64,000 nucleotides of DNA from Oceanobacillus profundus. Lineage in GTDB: Bacteria > Bacillota > Bacilli > Bacillales > Amphibacillaceae. The number at the start of each line of letters is the position of its first letter. The stretch's first letter is position 1. The DNA lies in NCBI RefSeq assembly GCF_003515705.1, contig NZ_QWEH01000004.1, positions 186,001 through 250,000 of the forward strand. Reading direction: 5' to 3'. A program made the translations under genes and the position numbers. Below, piece after piece: positions 39,836 to 50,524 of the stretch. The notes below the pieces were generated by a model, which worked only from the letters and a program-made list of their open reading frames with translations, was not told the DNA's origin and searched no databases.

Positions 39836-42151
39836 ATGTTACAAAGTAAAGCAAATTGGAAATATACGTCACTACAAGAAGAAGCAGTAGAATGGGAAGA
39901 CGATGCAGTTGCATTATCTCCAATTGTCAAACAACTATTGCAGCAAAGAGGAATAACGAGTATTGAAGAAGCAAGACAATTTTTATCACCTGATATTAAA
40001 AATTTACACAGTCCGCTTAAAATTGATTCAATTGAAAGAGCAGCAGTACGTGTACATAAAGCGATAGATAATGATGAAAAAATCTTAATTTATGGAGATT
40101 ATGATGCGGATGGTGTCAGTTCAACTACAGTTTTAATAAAAGCTTTGGAAGAGCTTGGGGCGAATTGTGATTTCTATATACCAAACCGATTTACAGAAGG
40201 ATACGGGCCGAACGAAGCAGCTTTTCGAGCAGCAGCAGAAAATGGATTCACATTAATTATTACAGTAGATACAGGCATTGCGTCAGTTTATGAGGCGCAT
40301 GTGGCGAAGGAATTAGGAATTGATTTAATCATTACAGATCACCATGAGCCGCAAGAAGAATTACCGGATTGCTTTGCCATCATTCATCCAAAATGCTCAG
40401 AAGGTTATCCATTCCAAGAGCTTGCAGGTGTCGGTGTAGCATTTAAATTTGCCCAAAGTCTACTCGGCTATTTTCCGAAGCACTTGCTAGAGTTTGCTGC
40501 AATTGGAACAATAGCAGACCTCGTTCCACTCGTGGATGAAAATAGAGTACTCGCATTTTATGGATTGCATGCATTAACGATATCGCAAAACCCAGGAATT
40601 AAAGCCCTTAAACGGGTTTGTAAAGTTGAGGGCAATGTGACGGAAGAAGATGTCGGTTTCTTGATCGGCCCAAGAATAAATGCCGTTGGCCGACTGGAAA
40701 ACGCTGATTTAGCAGTTCAATTGTTATTAACAGATGACGATGAAATTGCACAGGAAATGGCAGAAGAAATTAATGTGATAAATGACGAACGCAAAAAGAT
40801 TGTAAATAACATTTTTCAAGAGGCACAGCAAATCGTGGAATCCTCTGCAACACACGATGTAATTATCGTTGCAAAAGAAGGATGGAATGAAGGCGTGCTT
40901 GGAATTGTTGCGTCCAAATTAGTTCGAAAATATGATCGCCCTGCAATTGTCTTAACAATTAAACCAGAATTGAATACTGTTAAAGGTTCAGCAAGAAGCA
41001 TACCTGCTTTTGATTTTTTCAAAAATGGGATGCGGATTAGAGAGTTATTTACACATTTTGGAGGACATGCACAGGCTGCAGGAATGACATTCCCACTTGA
41101 TAATCTACCACTTGTACAAGAAAAGTTAGATACGTTTATTCGAGAAGAGCTTACAGAATCAGATTTTAAACAGGTAATTGAAATTAGTGCACAGCTAAAA
41201 GTGGAAGAAATCGATGAAGAACTTGTCCAAGAAATCGATAGACTCGCACCATTTGGTATGAAGAACCCTAAACCAGTCTTTGAATTGAAGGAAGCACCGG
41301 CTGATGCCAGGAAGATTGGTAGTGCAAAGAACCATCTGAAGCTTCTATTCAAAAAAAATGATCAAACACTAGATAGTATAGGCTTTGGTATGGGGGAATT
41401 GTACGAGCATATTTCTCCAAGTGCAGTATTATCATTAGTTGGAGAGCTTGGAATCAACGAGTGGAATGGTCATCGTAAAGCACAGTTTCTTATTGAGGAT
41501 ATGAAGATTGATGAATGGCAGTTATTTGATTATAGGGGAAAGAAAAATCGCAACGTGCACTTAGATACAAATAACGCATTTGTAATTACCACATCCAGTG
41601 AACCTGTTTATGCAGATGTTGAGCAAATTAACTATGATACATCAATTCATGCTTTGGAGGAAAAGCAAACACTGTATATTTATGACCTGCCGGCTAACCT
41701 TGCACAGCTCAAGGCTATTATAAAGCAAACAAAGCCGGTTAATATAGTTGCGTGTTATCATATTGAAGACAGTGCGTATCTATCAGCTTTTCCATCTAGG
41801 GAAGAGTTCGTTTGGTTCTACGCACTTGTTCGAAAACGAAAAGTGCTTGATTTAAAAACAGAGCTACAGACTATTATGAACCATAAAGGCTGGAGTAAGG
41901 ATCGAATTATCTTTATTTCAAACGTGTTTTTTGAACTGGGATTTGTTAAAATAGAAAATGGAGTTATTGAGTTGGAGACAAATCCGGAGAAAAAGGATTT
42001 AAGTGACTCGAAGCTATATCAAGAACGGTTGAATAGAGCGGATATTGAGAAACAGCTTTATTATTCGAATTATGAAGAATTGAAAATGTGGATGGAAAGC
42101 TGTATGGATTACTTGAATATCCCCGAGGAGGAAGTAGTAAATGGATTATAA
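39836..42151 (+). CDS. recJ: Single-stranded-DNA-specific exonuclease RecJ
   Basis: 5'-3' exonuclease for recombination and repair. 771 residues. DHH-family motifs are clear: [19 protein letters not shown] near residue 82, TVDTGIASV near 142, [12 protein letters not shown] near 164, and the DHHA1 motif [13 protein letters not shown] near 406. OB fold and a Firmicute-type C-terminal extension follow. Start ATG with AGGGGTGA upstream. It overlaps apt by 11 bases. Confidence 0.98.
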   Translation: MLQSKANWKYTSLQEEAVEWEDDAVALSPIVKQLLQQRGITSIEEARQFLSPDIKNLHSPLKIDSIERAAVRVHKAIDNDEKILIYGDYDADGVSSTTVLIKALEELGANCDFYIPNRFTEGYGPNEAAFRAAAENGFTLIITVDTGIASVYEAHVAKELGIDLIITDHHEPQEELPDCFAIIHPKCSEGYPFQELAGVGVAFKFAQSLLGYFPKHLLEFAAIGTIADLVPLVDENRVLAFYGLHALTISQNPGIKALKRVCKVEGNVTEEDVGFLIGPRINAVGRLENADLAVQLLLTDDDEIAQEMAEEINVINDERKKIVNNIFQEAQQIVESSATHDVIIVAKEGWNEGVLGIVASKLVRKYDRPAIVLTIKPELNTVKGSARSIPAFDFFKNGMRIRELFTHFGGHAQAAGMTFPLDNLPLVQEKLDTFIREELTESDFKQVIEISAQLKVEEIDEELVQEIDRLAPFGMKNPKPVFELKEAPADARKIGSAKNHLKLLFKKNDQTLDSIGFGMGELYEHISPSAVLSLVGELGINEWNGHRKAQFLIEDMKIDEWQLFDYRGKKNRNVHLDTNNAFVITTSSEPVYADVEQINYDTSIHALEEKQTLYIYDLPANLAQLKAIIKQTKPVNIVACYHIEDSAYLSAFPSREEFVWFYALVRKRKVLDLKTELQTIMNHKGWSKDRIIFISNVFFELGFVKIENGVIELETNPEKKDLSDSKLYQERLNRADIEKQLYYSNYEELKMWMESCMDYLNIPEEEVVNGL

Positions 42152-42653
42152 GCAACATATAAAAATTGTTGAAGATTGGCCAAAAGAAGGAATTAAATTT
42201 AAAGATATTACACCATTAATGGCGGATGGAAAAGCATATAAAGCAGCAGTAGATGAAATCGTAACATATGCGAAAGAAAAGCAGATCGATATTGTTGTTG
42301 GACCCGAAGCTAGAGGGTTTATTGTAGGGTGTCCAGTTTCCTATGCACTCGAAATAGGCTTTGCTCCTGTTCGAAAGGAAGGCAAGTTGCCGCGTGAAGT
42401 AATTAAAGTAGATTATGGTCTCGAATATGGTACGAATGTACTGACCATTCATAGAGATGCAATCAAACCGGGACAACGGGTTTTGATTACGGATGATCTG
42501 CTGGCAACTGGCGGAACAATTGAAGCTACGATAAAGTTAGTGGAAGAGCTCGGCGGTATCGTTGTCGGCTGTGCTTTCTTAGTTGAACTCGGCTACTTAA
42601 ACGGTAAAGAAAAGCTAAAAGACTATGATGTATTAACATTAATGACATATTAA
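42141..42653 (+). CDS. apt: Adenine phosphoribosyltransferase
   Basis: Salvages adenine to AMP using PRPP. 170 residues, standard length. [14 protein letters not shown] near residue 20, [10 protein letters not shown] near 54 and the PRPP-binding loop [17 protein letters not shown] near 115. Start lies inside recJ, with GAGGAGG in the recJ coding sequence. A strong hairpin follows. Confidence 0.99.
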   Translation: MDYKQHIKIVEDWPKEGIKFKDITPLMADGKAYKAAVDEIVTYAKEKQIDIVVGPEARGFIVGCPVSYALEIGFAPVRKEGKLPREVIKVDYGLEYGTNVLTIHRDAIKPGQRVLITDDLLATGGTIEATIKLVEELGGIVVGCAFLVELGYLNGKEKLKDYDVLTLMTY

Positions 42654-42662
42654 ATTTTTTAT

Positions 42663-42698
42663 AAGGTCTGACGTCTATTTCTCGTCAGACCTCTTATT
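42663..42698 (+). terminator. Terminator after apt
   Basis: AGGTCTGACG pairs perfectly with CGTCAGACCT (42664-42673, 42683-42692), then CTTATTAT. Confidence 0.8.
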
Positions 42699-42713
42699 AT
42701 AGAGATTTTACAA

Positions 42714-42742
42714 TGGACACATTATACGGAAAAGCATATAAT
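42714..42742 (+). promoter_or_regulatory. Sigma-A promoter of relA
   Basis: TGGACA (42714) and TATAAT (42737) with 17-base spacing, in the gap between the apt terminator and relA. Confidence 0.65.
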
Positions 42743-42834
42743 TAAAAATATTTAAGGGTTTCGTATTCTATGTGCTACAATTGTTGAAGAATATCAATTA
42801 TTAAATAATGCAGACGGCTAGTAAAGGTGATTTC

Positions 42835-45036
42835 ATGGCAAAAGACGAAAATGTAACAATTAATGACATTATCAATATGGCAACAAAGTATCTAGCTACT
42901 GAGGATGTGGCGTTAATTAAACGCGCTTATGACTTTGCAAACGAGGCACACCATAATCAATTTCGAAAATCTGGCGAGCCATATATTATTCATCCAGTGC
43001 AAGTAGCAGGTATTCTTACTCAACTCGAAATGGATGCAGAAACAATCGCAGGCGGATTTTTGCATGATGTTGTGGAGGACACGGAAGTAACTCTTGCCGA
43101 TTTAGAGCAAGCATTTAATGTTGAGGTAGCCATGCTTGTAGATGGTGTCACAAAACTCGGAAAAATTAAATACGAGTCGAAGGAAGTTCAACAAGCTGAA
43201 AATCATCGAAAAATGTTTGTGGCAATGGCGAAAGATATTCGCGTAATTTTGATTAAACTTGCAGATAGACTGCATAATATGCGGACATTGAAGCACCTTC
43301 CTCCAGAAAAGCAACGTCGAATTTCTAATGAAACCCTGGAGATTTTTGCGCCGTTAGCTCATCGACTGGGAATTTCAACTATTAAATGGGAATTGGAAGA
43401 TACGGCTCTACGCTACTTAAATCCACAGCAATATTATCGTATTGTTCAATTAATGAAGCAAAAACGTGAAGAACGGGAATCATATATTAAAGAAGTAATT
43501 CAGGAATTAGCTGTCGAATTGAATGATGTCAATATTGAAGCAGAGATGTCTGGTCGCCCAAAACATCTATATAGTATTTATCAAAAAATGGTCAAGCAAA
43601 ATAAACAATTCAATGAAATATATGATTTATTAGCCGTTCGGATTATAGTGGAAAGCATTAAAGATTGTTATGCAGTTCTGGGAATTATCCACACAAACTG
43701 GAAGCCAATGCCTGGAAGGTTTAAAGATTATATTGCAATGCCAAAGCAAAATTTATATCAATCACTTCACACGACTGTGATTGGGCCGAAGGGTGATCCA
43801 CTCGAGGTGCAAATTCGTACAAAAGAAATGCATGAAATCGCAGAGTACGGAATTGCTGCTCATTGGGCATATAAAGAAGGAAAGCAAGTGAAGAGTGGGA
43901 AGAAATCATTTGAGGAAAAATTAACGTGGTTTAGAGAAATTCTTGATTGGCAAAATGACACCCATGATGCAGAAGAATTTATTGAATCTTTAAAGATCGA
44001 TTTATTTTCCGATATGGTCTATGTCTTCACACCAAAAGGCGAGGTAATCGAACTTCCTTCCGGTTCCATTCCACTTGATTTTGCTTATAAAATCCATACT
44101 GAAATCGGAAATAAAACGATTGGTGCTAAAATCAATGGAAAAATGGAACCACTGGATTACAAGTTGGAAAATGGCGATATTGTGGAGGTTATGACATCAA
44201 AGCATTCTTATGGACCTTCTCAAGATTGGCTGAAGATGACGCAAACTTCGCAAGCGAAGAGTAAAATTAAACAATTTTTTAAGAAACAGCGTCGAGAAGA
44301 GAATGTAATTAAAGGAAAAGAAGCTGTTGAAAAAGAAATTCGGGCATTGAATATTGAACCGAAGGAAGTACTTGTTCCTGAGAATATGCAGCGCGTGTTT
44401 GATAAATTCAATTTTACTGGCGAGGAAGATATGTATGCAGCAGTCGGTTACCAAGGAATTACAGCTGCATTAATCGCTACCAGGCTGACAGAAAAAATCA
44501 GACAGACAAAGCAGAAGGTACAAGATTTAGAAACAACGCTCGAAGAAGTTAAAACGGAAACTAAAACACAGCGTTCGCATAAACGGGATTCTGGTGTAAA
44601 AGTTGAAGGTGTTGATAATCTTCTAGTTCGACTCGCGAAATGCTGCAACCCGGTTCCTGGTGACGATATTCTTGGGTATATTACGAAAGGTAGAGGTGTA
44701 TCGGTACACCGTTCAGACTGTCCTAACGTACAAACACAGGAAGCAAAGGAACGCTATTTGCATGTAGAATGGGAAGAAGGCAACTCAGATCGTAAACAAT
44801 ACCATGTGGATATTCAAATTACAGGATATGATCGGAGAGGTCTGCTTAACGAAGTCCTTCAGGTTGTCAATGAGATGAAGACGAATATGACACATGTAAA
44901 TGGTAAGTCTGATCGCAATCGAATTGTCGTTATACAAATTACAATACTCATTCATAATACAGGACATTTACGTAAGGTTGTTGAACGCATTAAGCAAATT
45001 AGAGATGTATATACAGTAACACGAACTGTTCAATAA
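42835..45036 (+). CDS. relA: Bifunctional (p)ppGpp synthetase/hydrolase Rel
   Basis: Stringent-response enzyme that makes and degrades (p)ppGpp. I chose ATG 42835, 5 bases after AAAGGTGA, giving 733 residues, the family length; ATG 42808 has no binding site. HD hydrolase domain with FLHDVVEDTEVTLADL near residue 75, synthetase with GRFKDYIAMPKQNLYQSLHT near 300, TGS domain near 395-455 (YVFTPKGEVIELP), conserved cysteines in LAKCCNPVPGDDI near 605 and a C-terminal ACT domain. Ribosome-dependent activation is expected. Confidence 0.99.
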   Translation: MAKDENVTINDIINMATKYLATEDVALIKRAYDFANEAHHNQFRKSGEPYIIHPVQVAGILTQLEMDAETIAGGFLHDVVEDTEVTLADLEQAFNVEVAMLVDGVTKLGKIKYESKEVQQAENHRKMFVAMAKDIRVILIKLADRLHNMRTLKHLPPEKQRRISNETLEIFAPLAHRLGISTIKWELEDTALRYLNPQQYYRIVQLMKQKREERESYIKEVIQELAVELNDVNIEAEMSGRPKHLYSIYQKMVKQNKQFNEIYDLLAVRIIVESIKDCYAVLGIIHTNWKPMPGRFKDYIAMPKQNLYQSLHTTVIGPKGDPLEVQIRTKEMHEIAEYGIAAHWAYKEGKQVKSGKKSFEEKLTWFREILDWQNDTHDAEEFIESLKIDLFSDMVYVFTPKGEVIELPSGSIPLDFAYKIHTEIGNKTIGAKINGKMEPLDYKLENGDIVEVMTSKHSYGPSQDWLKMTQTSQAKSKIKQFFKKQRREENVIKGKEAVEKEIRALNIEPKEVLVPENMQRVFDKFNFTGEEDMYAAVGYQGITAALIATRLTEKIRQTKQKVQDLETTLEEVKTETKTQRSHKRDSGVKVEGVDNLLVRLAKCCNPVPGDDILGYITKGRGVSVHRSDCPNVQTQEAKERYLHVEWEEGNSDRKQYHVDIQITGYDRRGLLNEVLQVVNEMKTNMTHVNGKSDRNRIVVIQITILIHNTGHLRKVVERIKQIRDVYTVTRTVQ

Positions 45037-45073
45037 ATTGTGCTGATTGATTGGATTAAGGGAGTTTTTGATA

Positions 45074-45520
45074 ATGAAGGCAGTAATACAACGAGCAAAA
45101 GATGCCAGTGTAACGGTAAAGGGTGAAGTTATAGGTGAAATAACCGATGGATTTGTCGTGTTACTTGGGGTGACACATGATGATACCATTGAAGATGTTC
45201 AGTATCTTGTAAATAAAATTGTTTATTTGCGTGTCTTTGAGGATGAGAATGAAAAAATGAATTTATCATTAAAAGACATTGGTGGGAGTATCTTGTCGAT
45301 TTCCCAGTTCACGCTGTACGGTGATACACGAAAAGGAAGAAGGCCAAGCTTTATACAAGCTGCGAAGCCAGATTTTGCAAATGAACTGTACATGTCTTTT
45401 AACGCATCGATTAAAGAGCAAGGAATTCCTGTGGAGACAGGTGAATTTGGTGCAATGATGGATGTGCAATTAACAAATGTTGGACCTGTTACACTAATTA
45501 TTGATAGCAAGGATAAATAG
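45074..45520 (+). CDS. dtd: D-aminoacyl-tRNA deacylase
   Basis: Hydrolyses D-amino acids from mischarged tRNAs. I chose ATG 45074 (148 residues) with AAGGGAG upstream and the standard start [15 protein letters not shown]; a longer frame from 45047 has no such support. Motifs [19 protein letters not shown] near residue 76 and the GP-containing [10 protein letters not shown] near 135 are both present. Follows relA by 37 bases, the usual linkage. Confidence 0.98.
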   Translation: MKAVIQRAKDASVTVKGEVIGEITDGFVVLLGVTHDDTIEDVQYLVNKIVYLRVFEDENEKMNLSLKDIGGSILSISQFTLYGDTRKGRRPSFIQAAKPDFANELYMSFNASIKEQGIPVETGEFGAMMDVQLTNVGPVTLIIDSKDK

Positions 45521-45563
45521 AAAAAATAAGGGAGGCAATCTAATCTGCCATCCCTTATTTTTT
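45521..45563. terminator. Bidirectional terminator between dtd and the amidase
   Basis: AAAAAATAAGGGA pairs perfectly with TCCCTTATTTTTT, 13 bases, with T-runs on both strands, plus a partial inner stem. Confidence 0.92.
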
Positions 45564-45599
45564 ATTAGGGAATTCATTAAACTGAATTTTTTAATGCTG

Positions 45600-46655
45600 T
45601 TATTCTGCAAGGTATTTAGCTAGACCCTGCATAATACCGTGTACAAGCTGTTGCTGATAAGTTTGTGTTTGTAGCTGTGCCTCTTTTTCAGGATTAGATA
45701 TAAAACCAAGTTCTAGCAACACTGAGGGTTTAAGGTTTTGACGAATTACATATAAGTCACCCTCATGTATACCTCTGTCTCGTTCTCCACTTTCTTCAAT
45801 TATGCCCTGTTGAACTTTTTCTGCTAGATTTTCACCCTGATCTGTGTAATAGAAGGTTTCGATACCAGAAACATTTGGGAATTCAGGGATGCTGTTATAA
45901 TGGATACTTAAAAATGCATCCGTGTCGAGAATGTTGGAGTAGGTGATCCTGCTAGCTAGTGAAATGAATTCATCTTCCTTCCTAGTGAGAAGTACATTTG
46001 CCCCTAGTGCTAAAAGTTCTTTCTCGAGTTCATGTGCAGTTAAATAAGCAATATCTTTTTCATAAGATTCGGATGCGCCAATCGCACCCACATCACGTCC
46101 GCCATGACCAGCATCGATAACAATCGTTTTATTTTTCCATATATTACTGTTTGATTTAGTGTCTTTAGATTCGACAAGACTTTTCTTAACAAAGCCAGTA
46201 ATCTCATCATTTGCAACTTCATACCAATTATTTGTAGCCGAAATAACTTCTAATTTAGTATCTTTTTCAGCAAAATGTACAATGGCATAATCCGTAGAAG
46301 GCCCTTCACGAAGCTGTGTATTATCATGCTGGATAATGATGCTATCCATATCACTATGTACTTCGCCTTCCTCTGTTTCATTCGATTGAGGTTCGGAAAG
46401 CGTAACGAATTCCAATGCAACCCAGCCGGTTTCATCTTCTAAATTAATTTCTACCCAATCGTTTTCTTGGCCAGTGACGGTAAATGTTTGACCAGAATCA
46501 AGTTTTCCAATGCTTTCATAGTCTGTACCTGGTCCACTACGGACATTTAAATTTGAAACATTTATGGTAGCTTCAGCTGCACGAACGTTAAATGGTTCCG
46601 ATAGCAAGAATAATACCGCTATAAATAAAAATAATATAATTTTTCTTGAATGCAC
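45600..46655 (-). CDS. N-acetylmuramoyl-L-alanine amidase with SH3b repeats
   Basis: Secreted peptidoglycan hydrolase. I chose GTG 46655 because GGGAGGAA lies just upstream; a frame from 46715 adds 20 residues without a binding site. 351 residues: signal peptide (about 1-26, IILFLFIAVLFLLSEP), SH3b repeat one (about 32-85, NVRSGPGTDYESIGKL), SH3b repeat two (about 113-165, LREGPSTDYAIVHFA) and amidase_3 domain (about 178-348) with zinc residues in DAGHGGRDVGA, a later Glu and SIHYNS, plus LLELGFISNPEKE. Matches yrvJ of B. subtilis in place, with fewer SH3b repeats. Confidence 0.93.
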   Translation of the reverse strand: MHSRKIILFLFIAVLFLLSEPFNVRAAEATINVSNLNVRSGPGTDYESIGKLDSGQTFTVTGQENDWVEINLEDETGWVALEFVTLSEPQSNETEEGEVHSDMDSIIIQHDNTQLREGPSTDYAIVHFAEKDTKLEVISATNNWYEVANDEITGFVKKSLVESKDTKSNSNIWKNKTIVIDAGHGGRDVGAIGASESYEKDIAYLTAHELEKELLALGANVLLTRKEDEFISLASRITYSNILDTDAFLSIHYNSIPEFPNVSGIETFYYTDQGENLAEKVQQGIIEESGERDRGIHEGDLYVIRQNLKPSVLLELGFISNPEKEAQLQTQTYQQQLVHGIMQGLAKYLAE

Positions 46656-46769
46656 GACGTTCCTCCCTAACCTTAAGTAGTTTATTTCATTTACTAAGTA
46701 TAATAAAAATCTCATTTAAAGGCAAAGCTAGAGGTAAAGTGATGTACAATTATAAGGAGGAGTTCGTCC

Positions 46770-46943
46770 GTGCGAATGAATGAAAAACAATGGAACATTG
46801 GAAATCAAAAGGATATTTTATCTCCAGATTTACATCGATTTACCGAATTAGAAGGAAGGGGAACCAATCTGGAAATAGCAAGTGAGTTAGGAATTGCAAT
46901 CGAAGATGTCAAATTATTAAAGAAAAAGCTGAATCGTGCTTGA
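46770..46943 (+). CDS. Small conserved HTH-like protein (YrzK position)
   Basis: 57 residues from GTG 46770, with AAGGAGG ending 9 bases upstream. The product ends in TNLEIASELGIAIEDVKLLKKKLNRA, which looks like a helix-turn-helix as in sigma region 4. It lies between the amidase and hisS, where B. subtilis has the small gene yrzK. Its stop codon lies inside the -35 box of the hisS promoter. Function unknown. Confidence 0.7.
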   Translation: MRMNEKQWNIGNQKDILSPDLHRFTELEGRGTNLEIASELGIAIEDVKLLKKKLNRA

Positions 46944-46968
46944 CAATCATTTCGGTTCCGCTTAATAT
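46940..46968 (+). promoter_or_regulatory. Sigma-A promoter of hisS-aspS
   Basis: TTGACA (46940) and TAATAT (46963) with 17-base spacing; TATAAT also occurs at 46966. The -35 box overlaps the stop codon of the preceding small gene. Confidence 0.75.
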
Positions 46969-46994
46969 AATAGACATTCCAATATATATTAAAT

Positions 46995-47234
46995 ACCGTT
47001 GAAGGAAAAAGTAATTGAAGTACCACTGGTGTAGAGAGAAAATGTCAATGGCTGTGAGCATTTTCCCAGATGGCTTAATGAAAGACACTCCTGAGGTTTT
47101 ATATCGAAATAGAGTAGGTATGAACGTTTTGCAGGCGTTAACTGTGAAGAGCGGGTGCTGTTATTTTAGCATCAACTAGGGTGGCAACGCGGGAAAAATC
47201 CCGTCCCTTATTTTATATAAGGGACGGGATTTTT
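46995..47234 (+). promoter_or_regulatory. T-box riboswitch of hisS-aspS, specifier reads Asp GAC (overlapping His CAC)
   Basis: Loop-E half AGTA (47010-47013) and stem ATTGAAG face CTTAAT (47074-47079) and GAA (47080-47082). One base later the loop reads GACAC (47084-47088). By the register seen in the valS and alaS leaders the specifier is GAC, Asp; CAC, His, begins two bases later. The T-box core AGGGTGGCAACGCGGG (47178-47193) presents TGGC, complementary to a G73 discriminator as in tRNA-Asp. A 17-base terminator stem follows (47194-47210 with 47218-47234). Confidence 0.9.
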
Positions 47235-47274
47235 CTAATTTATTACAATTAATAAGGAAACAGGGGGTTTTGAG

Positions 47275-48558
47275 ATGAGTATGAAGGCACCAAGAGGAAC
47301 GGTGGATATCTTACCAAAAGACGCAGCCAAATGGCAATATGCAGAAAATAAAATTAAAGATGTGTGTGGTCGATTCCATTTTAAAGAAATCCGCACCCCT
47401 TTATTTGAACATACGGAAGTATTTCAACGCGGAGTTGGAGATTCTACAGATATCGTTCAGAAAGAAATGTATACTTTTGAAGATCGTGGAGGAAGAAGTC
47501 TTACATTACGCCCAGAAGGCACTGCATCCGTATCACGGGCATTTGTTGAAAATAAATTGTTCGGGGATCCAAATCAGCCAGTTAAACTATACTATTTTGC
47601 TCAAATGTTTCGTTATGAGCGTCCTCAAAAAGGGCGTATGCGTCAATTGAATCAATTTGGTGTAGAGGTACTTGGTAGTGCTGATCCAGCAGTTGATGCA
47701 GAAGTAATCGACCTTGCGATGACAGTATATAAAGAGCTCGGATTAACATCATTAAAATTAGTGATTAATTCACTTGGAGATAAAGAAAGTAGAGATAACC
47801 ACAGACAAGCGCTTGTCAATCACTTTGAACCATATAAAGAAGAGCTTTGTTCGGATTGTCAAAAACGATTATCGCAAAATCCACTTCGTGTGCTCGATTG
47901 TAAAAAAGATCGTGATCACCCAACAATGAAAACAGCTCCTTCAATTCTTGACTATCTAAATGAGGCATCGAAAACCTATTTTGAGCAAGTTCAAGAATAT
48001 TTAACGATAATGAATATCGATTTTGTAGTTGATCCAAATCTTGTTCGTGGACTTGACTATTATAACCATACTGCATTTGAAATTATGAGTGAAGCAGAGG
48101 GTTTTGGTGCTATTACAACGCTTGCAGGTGGTGGGCGATACAATGGTTTAATCGAGGATCTTGGAGGACCAGAAACTCCTGGAATAGGGTTTGGTATGGG
48201 ATTTGAACGTCTACTTATGGCACTTGAGGCAGAAAACATTGAAATTCCAATTGATGAGAGTCTTGACTGCTTTGTTGTTGCAACCGGATCAGGTGAAGTT
48301 GAAAAAGAAGCAACACGACTCGTACATGAACTAAGAACGAACGGAATCCAAGTGGATAAAGATTATCAAGGTCGAAAAATGAAAGCACAATTCAAAGCTG
48401 CTGACCGTTTCCAATCGAAATATGTTTTAGTACTTGGAGATGAAGAACTTGAAAAGAAAACCATTAATTTGAAAGAAATGGAAACCGGACAACAATTAGA
48501 AGTGCCAGTAGAGAATCTAATTGAAGAATTGCGAAAAAGGCTTTTAGGAGGAAAATAG
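47275..48558 (+). CDS. hisS: Histidyl-tRNA synthetase
   Basis: Class II synthetase charging tRNA-His. 427 residues. Class II motifs: [16 protein letters not shown] and [16 protein letters not shown] near the start, [14 protein letters not shown] (motif 2 region near 79), [22 protein letters not shown] near 117, the histidine-specific [15 protein letters not shown] near 258 and [11 protein letters not shown] (motif 3) near 305. ATG 47275 or 47281 follows GGGGG. One transcript with aspS, whose start is 2 bases after the hisS stop. Confidence 0.99.
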   Translation: MSMKAPRGTVDILPKDAAKWQYAENKIKDVCGRFHFKEIRTPLFEHTEVFQRGVGDSTDIVQKEMYTFEDRGGRSLTLRPEGTASVSRAFVENKLFGDPNQPVKLYYFAQMFRYERPQKGRMRQLNQFGVEVLGSADPAVDAEVIDLAMTVYKELGLTSLKLVINSLGDKESRDNHRQALVNHFEPYKEELCSDCQKRLSQNPLRVLDCKKDRDHPTMKTAPSILDYLNEASKTYFEQVQEYLTIMNIDFVVDPNLVRGLDYYNHTAFEIMSEAEGFGAITTLAGGGRYNGLIEDLGGPETPGIGFGMGFERLLMALEAENIEIPIDESLDCFVVATGSGEVEKEATRLVHELRTNGIQVDKDYQGRKMKAQFKAADRFQSKYVLVLGDEELEKKTINLKEMETGQQLEVPVENLIEELRKRLLGGK

Positions 48559-48559
48559 A

Positions 48560-50335
48560 ATGAATGAAAGAATTTATACAGAAAAATTAACAGAAGCAAT
48601 GATAGACCAGGAAGTACTCCTAAAAGGATGGACACAGAAAAGACGTGATTTAGGTGGTTTAATTTTTATTGATTTACGTGATAAATCAGGACTAGTTCAA
48701 GTTGTCTTTAATCCAGATAACTCACAGGAAGCATTAGAAATTGCGGAGCGGATTCGTTCGGAGTATGTTGTAGAAGTACGAGGAACAGTTGTTAAACGTG
48801 ATGAATCAACAATAAATCCGAATATGAAGACCGGAAACATTGAGGTTGTTGCTTCATCCGTGACGATTTTGAATAAAGCGAAAACACCACCATTTGCAAT
48901 CCAAGATGAGACTGATGTTTCCGAGGATGTAAGGTTAAAATACCGTTACTTAGATCTTAGAAGAAATGAATTACAGGAAACGTTCAAGCTGCGTCACAAA
49001 ACAACCCAAATCATTCGGAACTTCTTGAATGACCATGAATTTTTAGAAATGGAAACACCAATATTGACAAAGAGCACTCCAGAAGGAGCGAGGGATTATC
49101 TCGTACCTAGTCGCGTGCATTCAGGTGAATTTTATGCATTACCACAATCACCACAGTTATTTAAACAGCTCATTATGGTAAGTGGATTTGAAAAGTATTA
49201 TCAAATTGCTAGATGCTTCCGAGATGAAGACTTACGGGCAGATCGCCAGCCTGAATTTACACAAATTGATATTGAAACCTCCTTCCTGACGAGTGACGAA
49301 ATCATGGAAATGACGGAAAGCATGATGCAGAAGGTTGTTAAGGAAGTAAAAGGCATTGATATTGAACTTCCTTTGCCTCGATTGCCATATGATGAGGCGA
49401 TGGAGCGTTTTGGTTCTGATAAGCCGGATACAAGATTTGGACTTGAATTAGTCCAAGTATCGGATGTTTTAGCGGACTCAACGTTCAAAGTGTTCCAAGG
49501 GGCAATTGAATCAGGTGGGAAGATTGCACTCTTAAATGTAAAAGGTAAGGCTGCTACCTTCTCTCGTAAAGATATTGACAAATTAACGGACTTTGTAAAG
49601 GTGTATGGTGCCAAAGGACTTGCTTGGGTGAAGGTAGAAGGAGACGAATTAAAAGGACCTATTGCTAAATTCATCACGGAGAATGAAAAATCAAGTCTTT
49701 TGGAAAAAGCGGAAGCAACAGATGGAGATTTGCTTTTATTTGTAGCAGATAAAACCACTGTCGTATATGACAGCCTTGGAGCACTACGCCTGAAGCTAGC
49801 TAAACAGCTTGAGCTTATCGATGAATCAAAATTCAACTTTCTCTGGGTAACAGATTGGCCGTTACTTGAGTATGATGAGGAATTAGGCAGATATTTTGCG
49901 GCACATCATCCATTTACATCGCCAGTTGAGGAAGACCTAGGTAAATTAGAAACAGACCCAGCTAATGTTAAAGCAAATGCGTATGATCTTGTGTTGAACG
50001 GTTATGAGCTAGGCGGAGGATCGATTCGTATCTATCAGAAAGAACAGCAAGACCATATGTTTAACGTGTTAGGTTTTACAGAAGAAGAAGCTCAAGAACA
50101 ATTTGGGTTCCTGCTTGAAGCTTTAGAGTATGGAGCACCACCACATGGTGGCATAGCGCTTGGTCTTGATCGGATTATCATGCTGCTTGCTGGTAGATCG
50201 AACCTGCGGGATACAATTCTTTTCCCGAAAACTGCCTCTGCATCTGATTTAATGACAAATGCACCAAGTGAAGTTAGTCATGCACAGCTAGATGAACTTG
50301 CTATCAAGCTTTCAGAGAAAAGTGCAACTAAATAA
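48560..50335 (+). CDS. aspS: Aspartyl-tRNA synthetase
   Basis: Class II synthetase charging tRNA-Asp, bacterial type. 591 residues: N-terminal OB fold (about 1-110, [22 protein letters not shown]), class II core with [21 protein letters not shown] near 215, the bacterial GAD insert (about 305-410), and motif 3 [12 protein letters not shown] near 528. ATG with TAGGAGGA upstream, 2 bases after hisS. A 10-base inverted repeat (50388-50397 with 50428-50437) follows but lacks a T-run. Confidence 0.99.
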   Translation: MNERIYTEKLTEAMIDQEVLLKGWTQKRRDLGGLIFIDLRDKSGLVQVVFNPDNSQEALEIAERIRSEYVVEVRGTVVKRDESTINPNMKTGNIEVVASSVTILNKAKTPPFAIQDETDVSEDVRLKYRYLDLRRNELQETFKLRHKTTQIIRNFLNDHEFLEMETPILTKSTPEGARDYLVPSRVHSGEFYALPQSPQLFKQLIMVSGFEKYYQIARCFRDEDLRADRQPEFTQIDIETSFLTSDEIMEMTESMMQKVVKEVKGIDIELPLPRLPYDEAMERFGSDKPDTRFGLELVQVSDVLADSTFKVFQGAIESGGKIALLNVKGKAATFSRKDIDKLTDFVKVYGAKGLAWVKVEGDELKGPIAKFITENEKSSLLEKAEATDGDLLLFVADKTTVVYDSLGALRLKLAKQLELIDESKFNFLWVTDWPLLEYDEELGRYFAAHHPFTSPVEEDLGKLETDPANVKANAYDLVLNGYELGGGSIRIYQKEQQDHMFNVLGFTEEEAQEQFGFLLEALEYGAPPHGGIALGLDRIIMLLAGRSNLRDTILFPKTASASDLMTNAPSEVSHAQLDELAIKLSEKSATK

Positions 50336-50472
50336 TTTACAAACACTTATACAATGAGTGCGGATATTACGGAAAGCAATTAAGCAATCCTTCCTAGATT
50401 GACCATGGCTAACAAGTCATTTTCAAACTAGGAAGGAAGAAATGATGAGTTCAAATTTAATAGTTTTAAATA

Positions 50473-50501
50473 TTGAAAAAAATCATCTGGTGTGTTAAGA
50501 T
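50473..50501 (+). promoter_or_regulatory. Sigma-A promoter of the 6S RNA gene
   Basis: TTGAAA (50473) and TAAGAT (50496) with 17-base spacing and a TG before the -10. The start would fall near 50508, a few bases before the 6S stem. Confidence 0.7.
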
Positions 50502-50524
50502 AAATTTACAAATCAGCAAATTTC

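Noticed and set aside
40816-41352. 178-codon minus-strand frame inside recJ
   Set aside because: Antisense to the conserved DHHA1 region of recJ with no supporting start signal.
49201-49836. 211-codon minus-strand frame inside aspS
   Set aside because: Fully antisense to a well-conserved synthetase gene, serine-rich composition typical of a reverse shadow, no ribosome binding site.
50388-50437. Inverted repeat after aspS as a terminator
   Set aside because: The 10-base arms are real but the loop is 30 bases and no T-run follows; it was not listed as a terminator.
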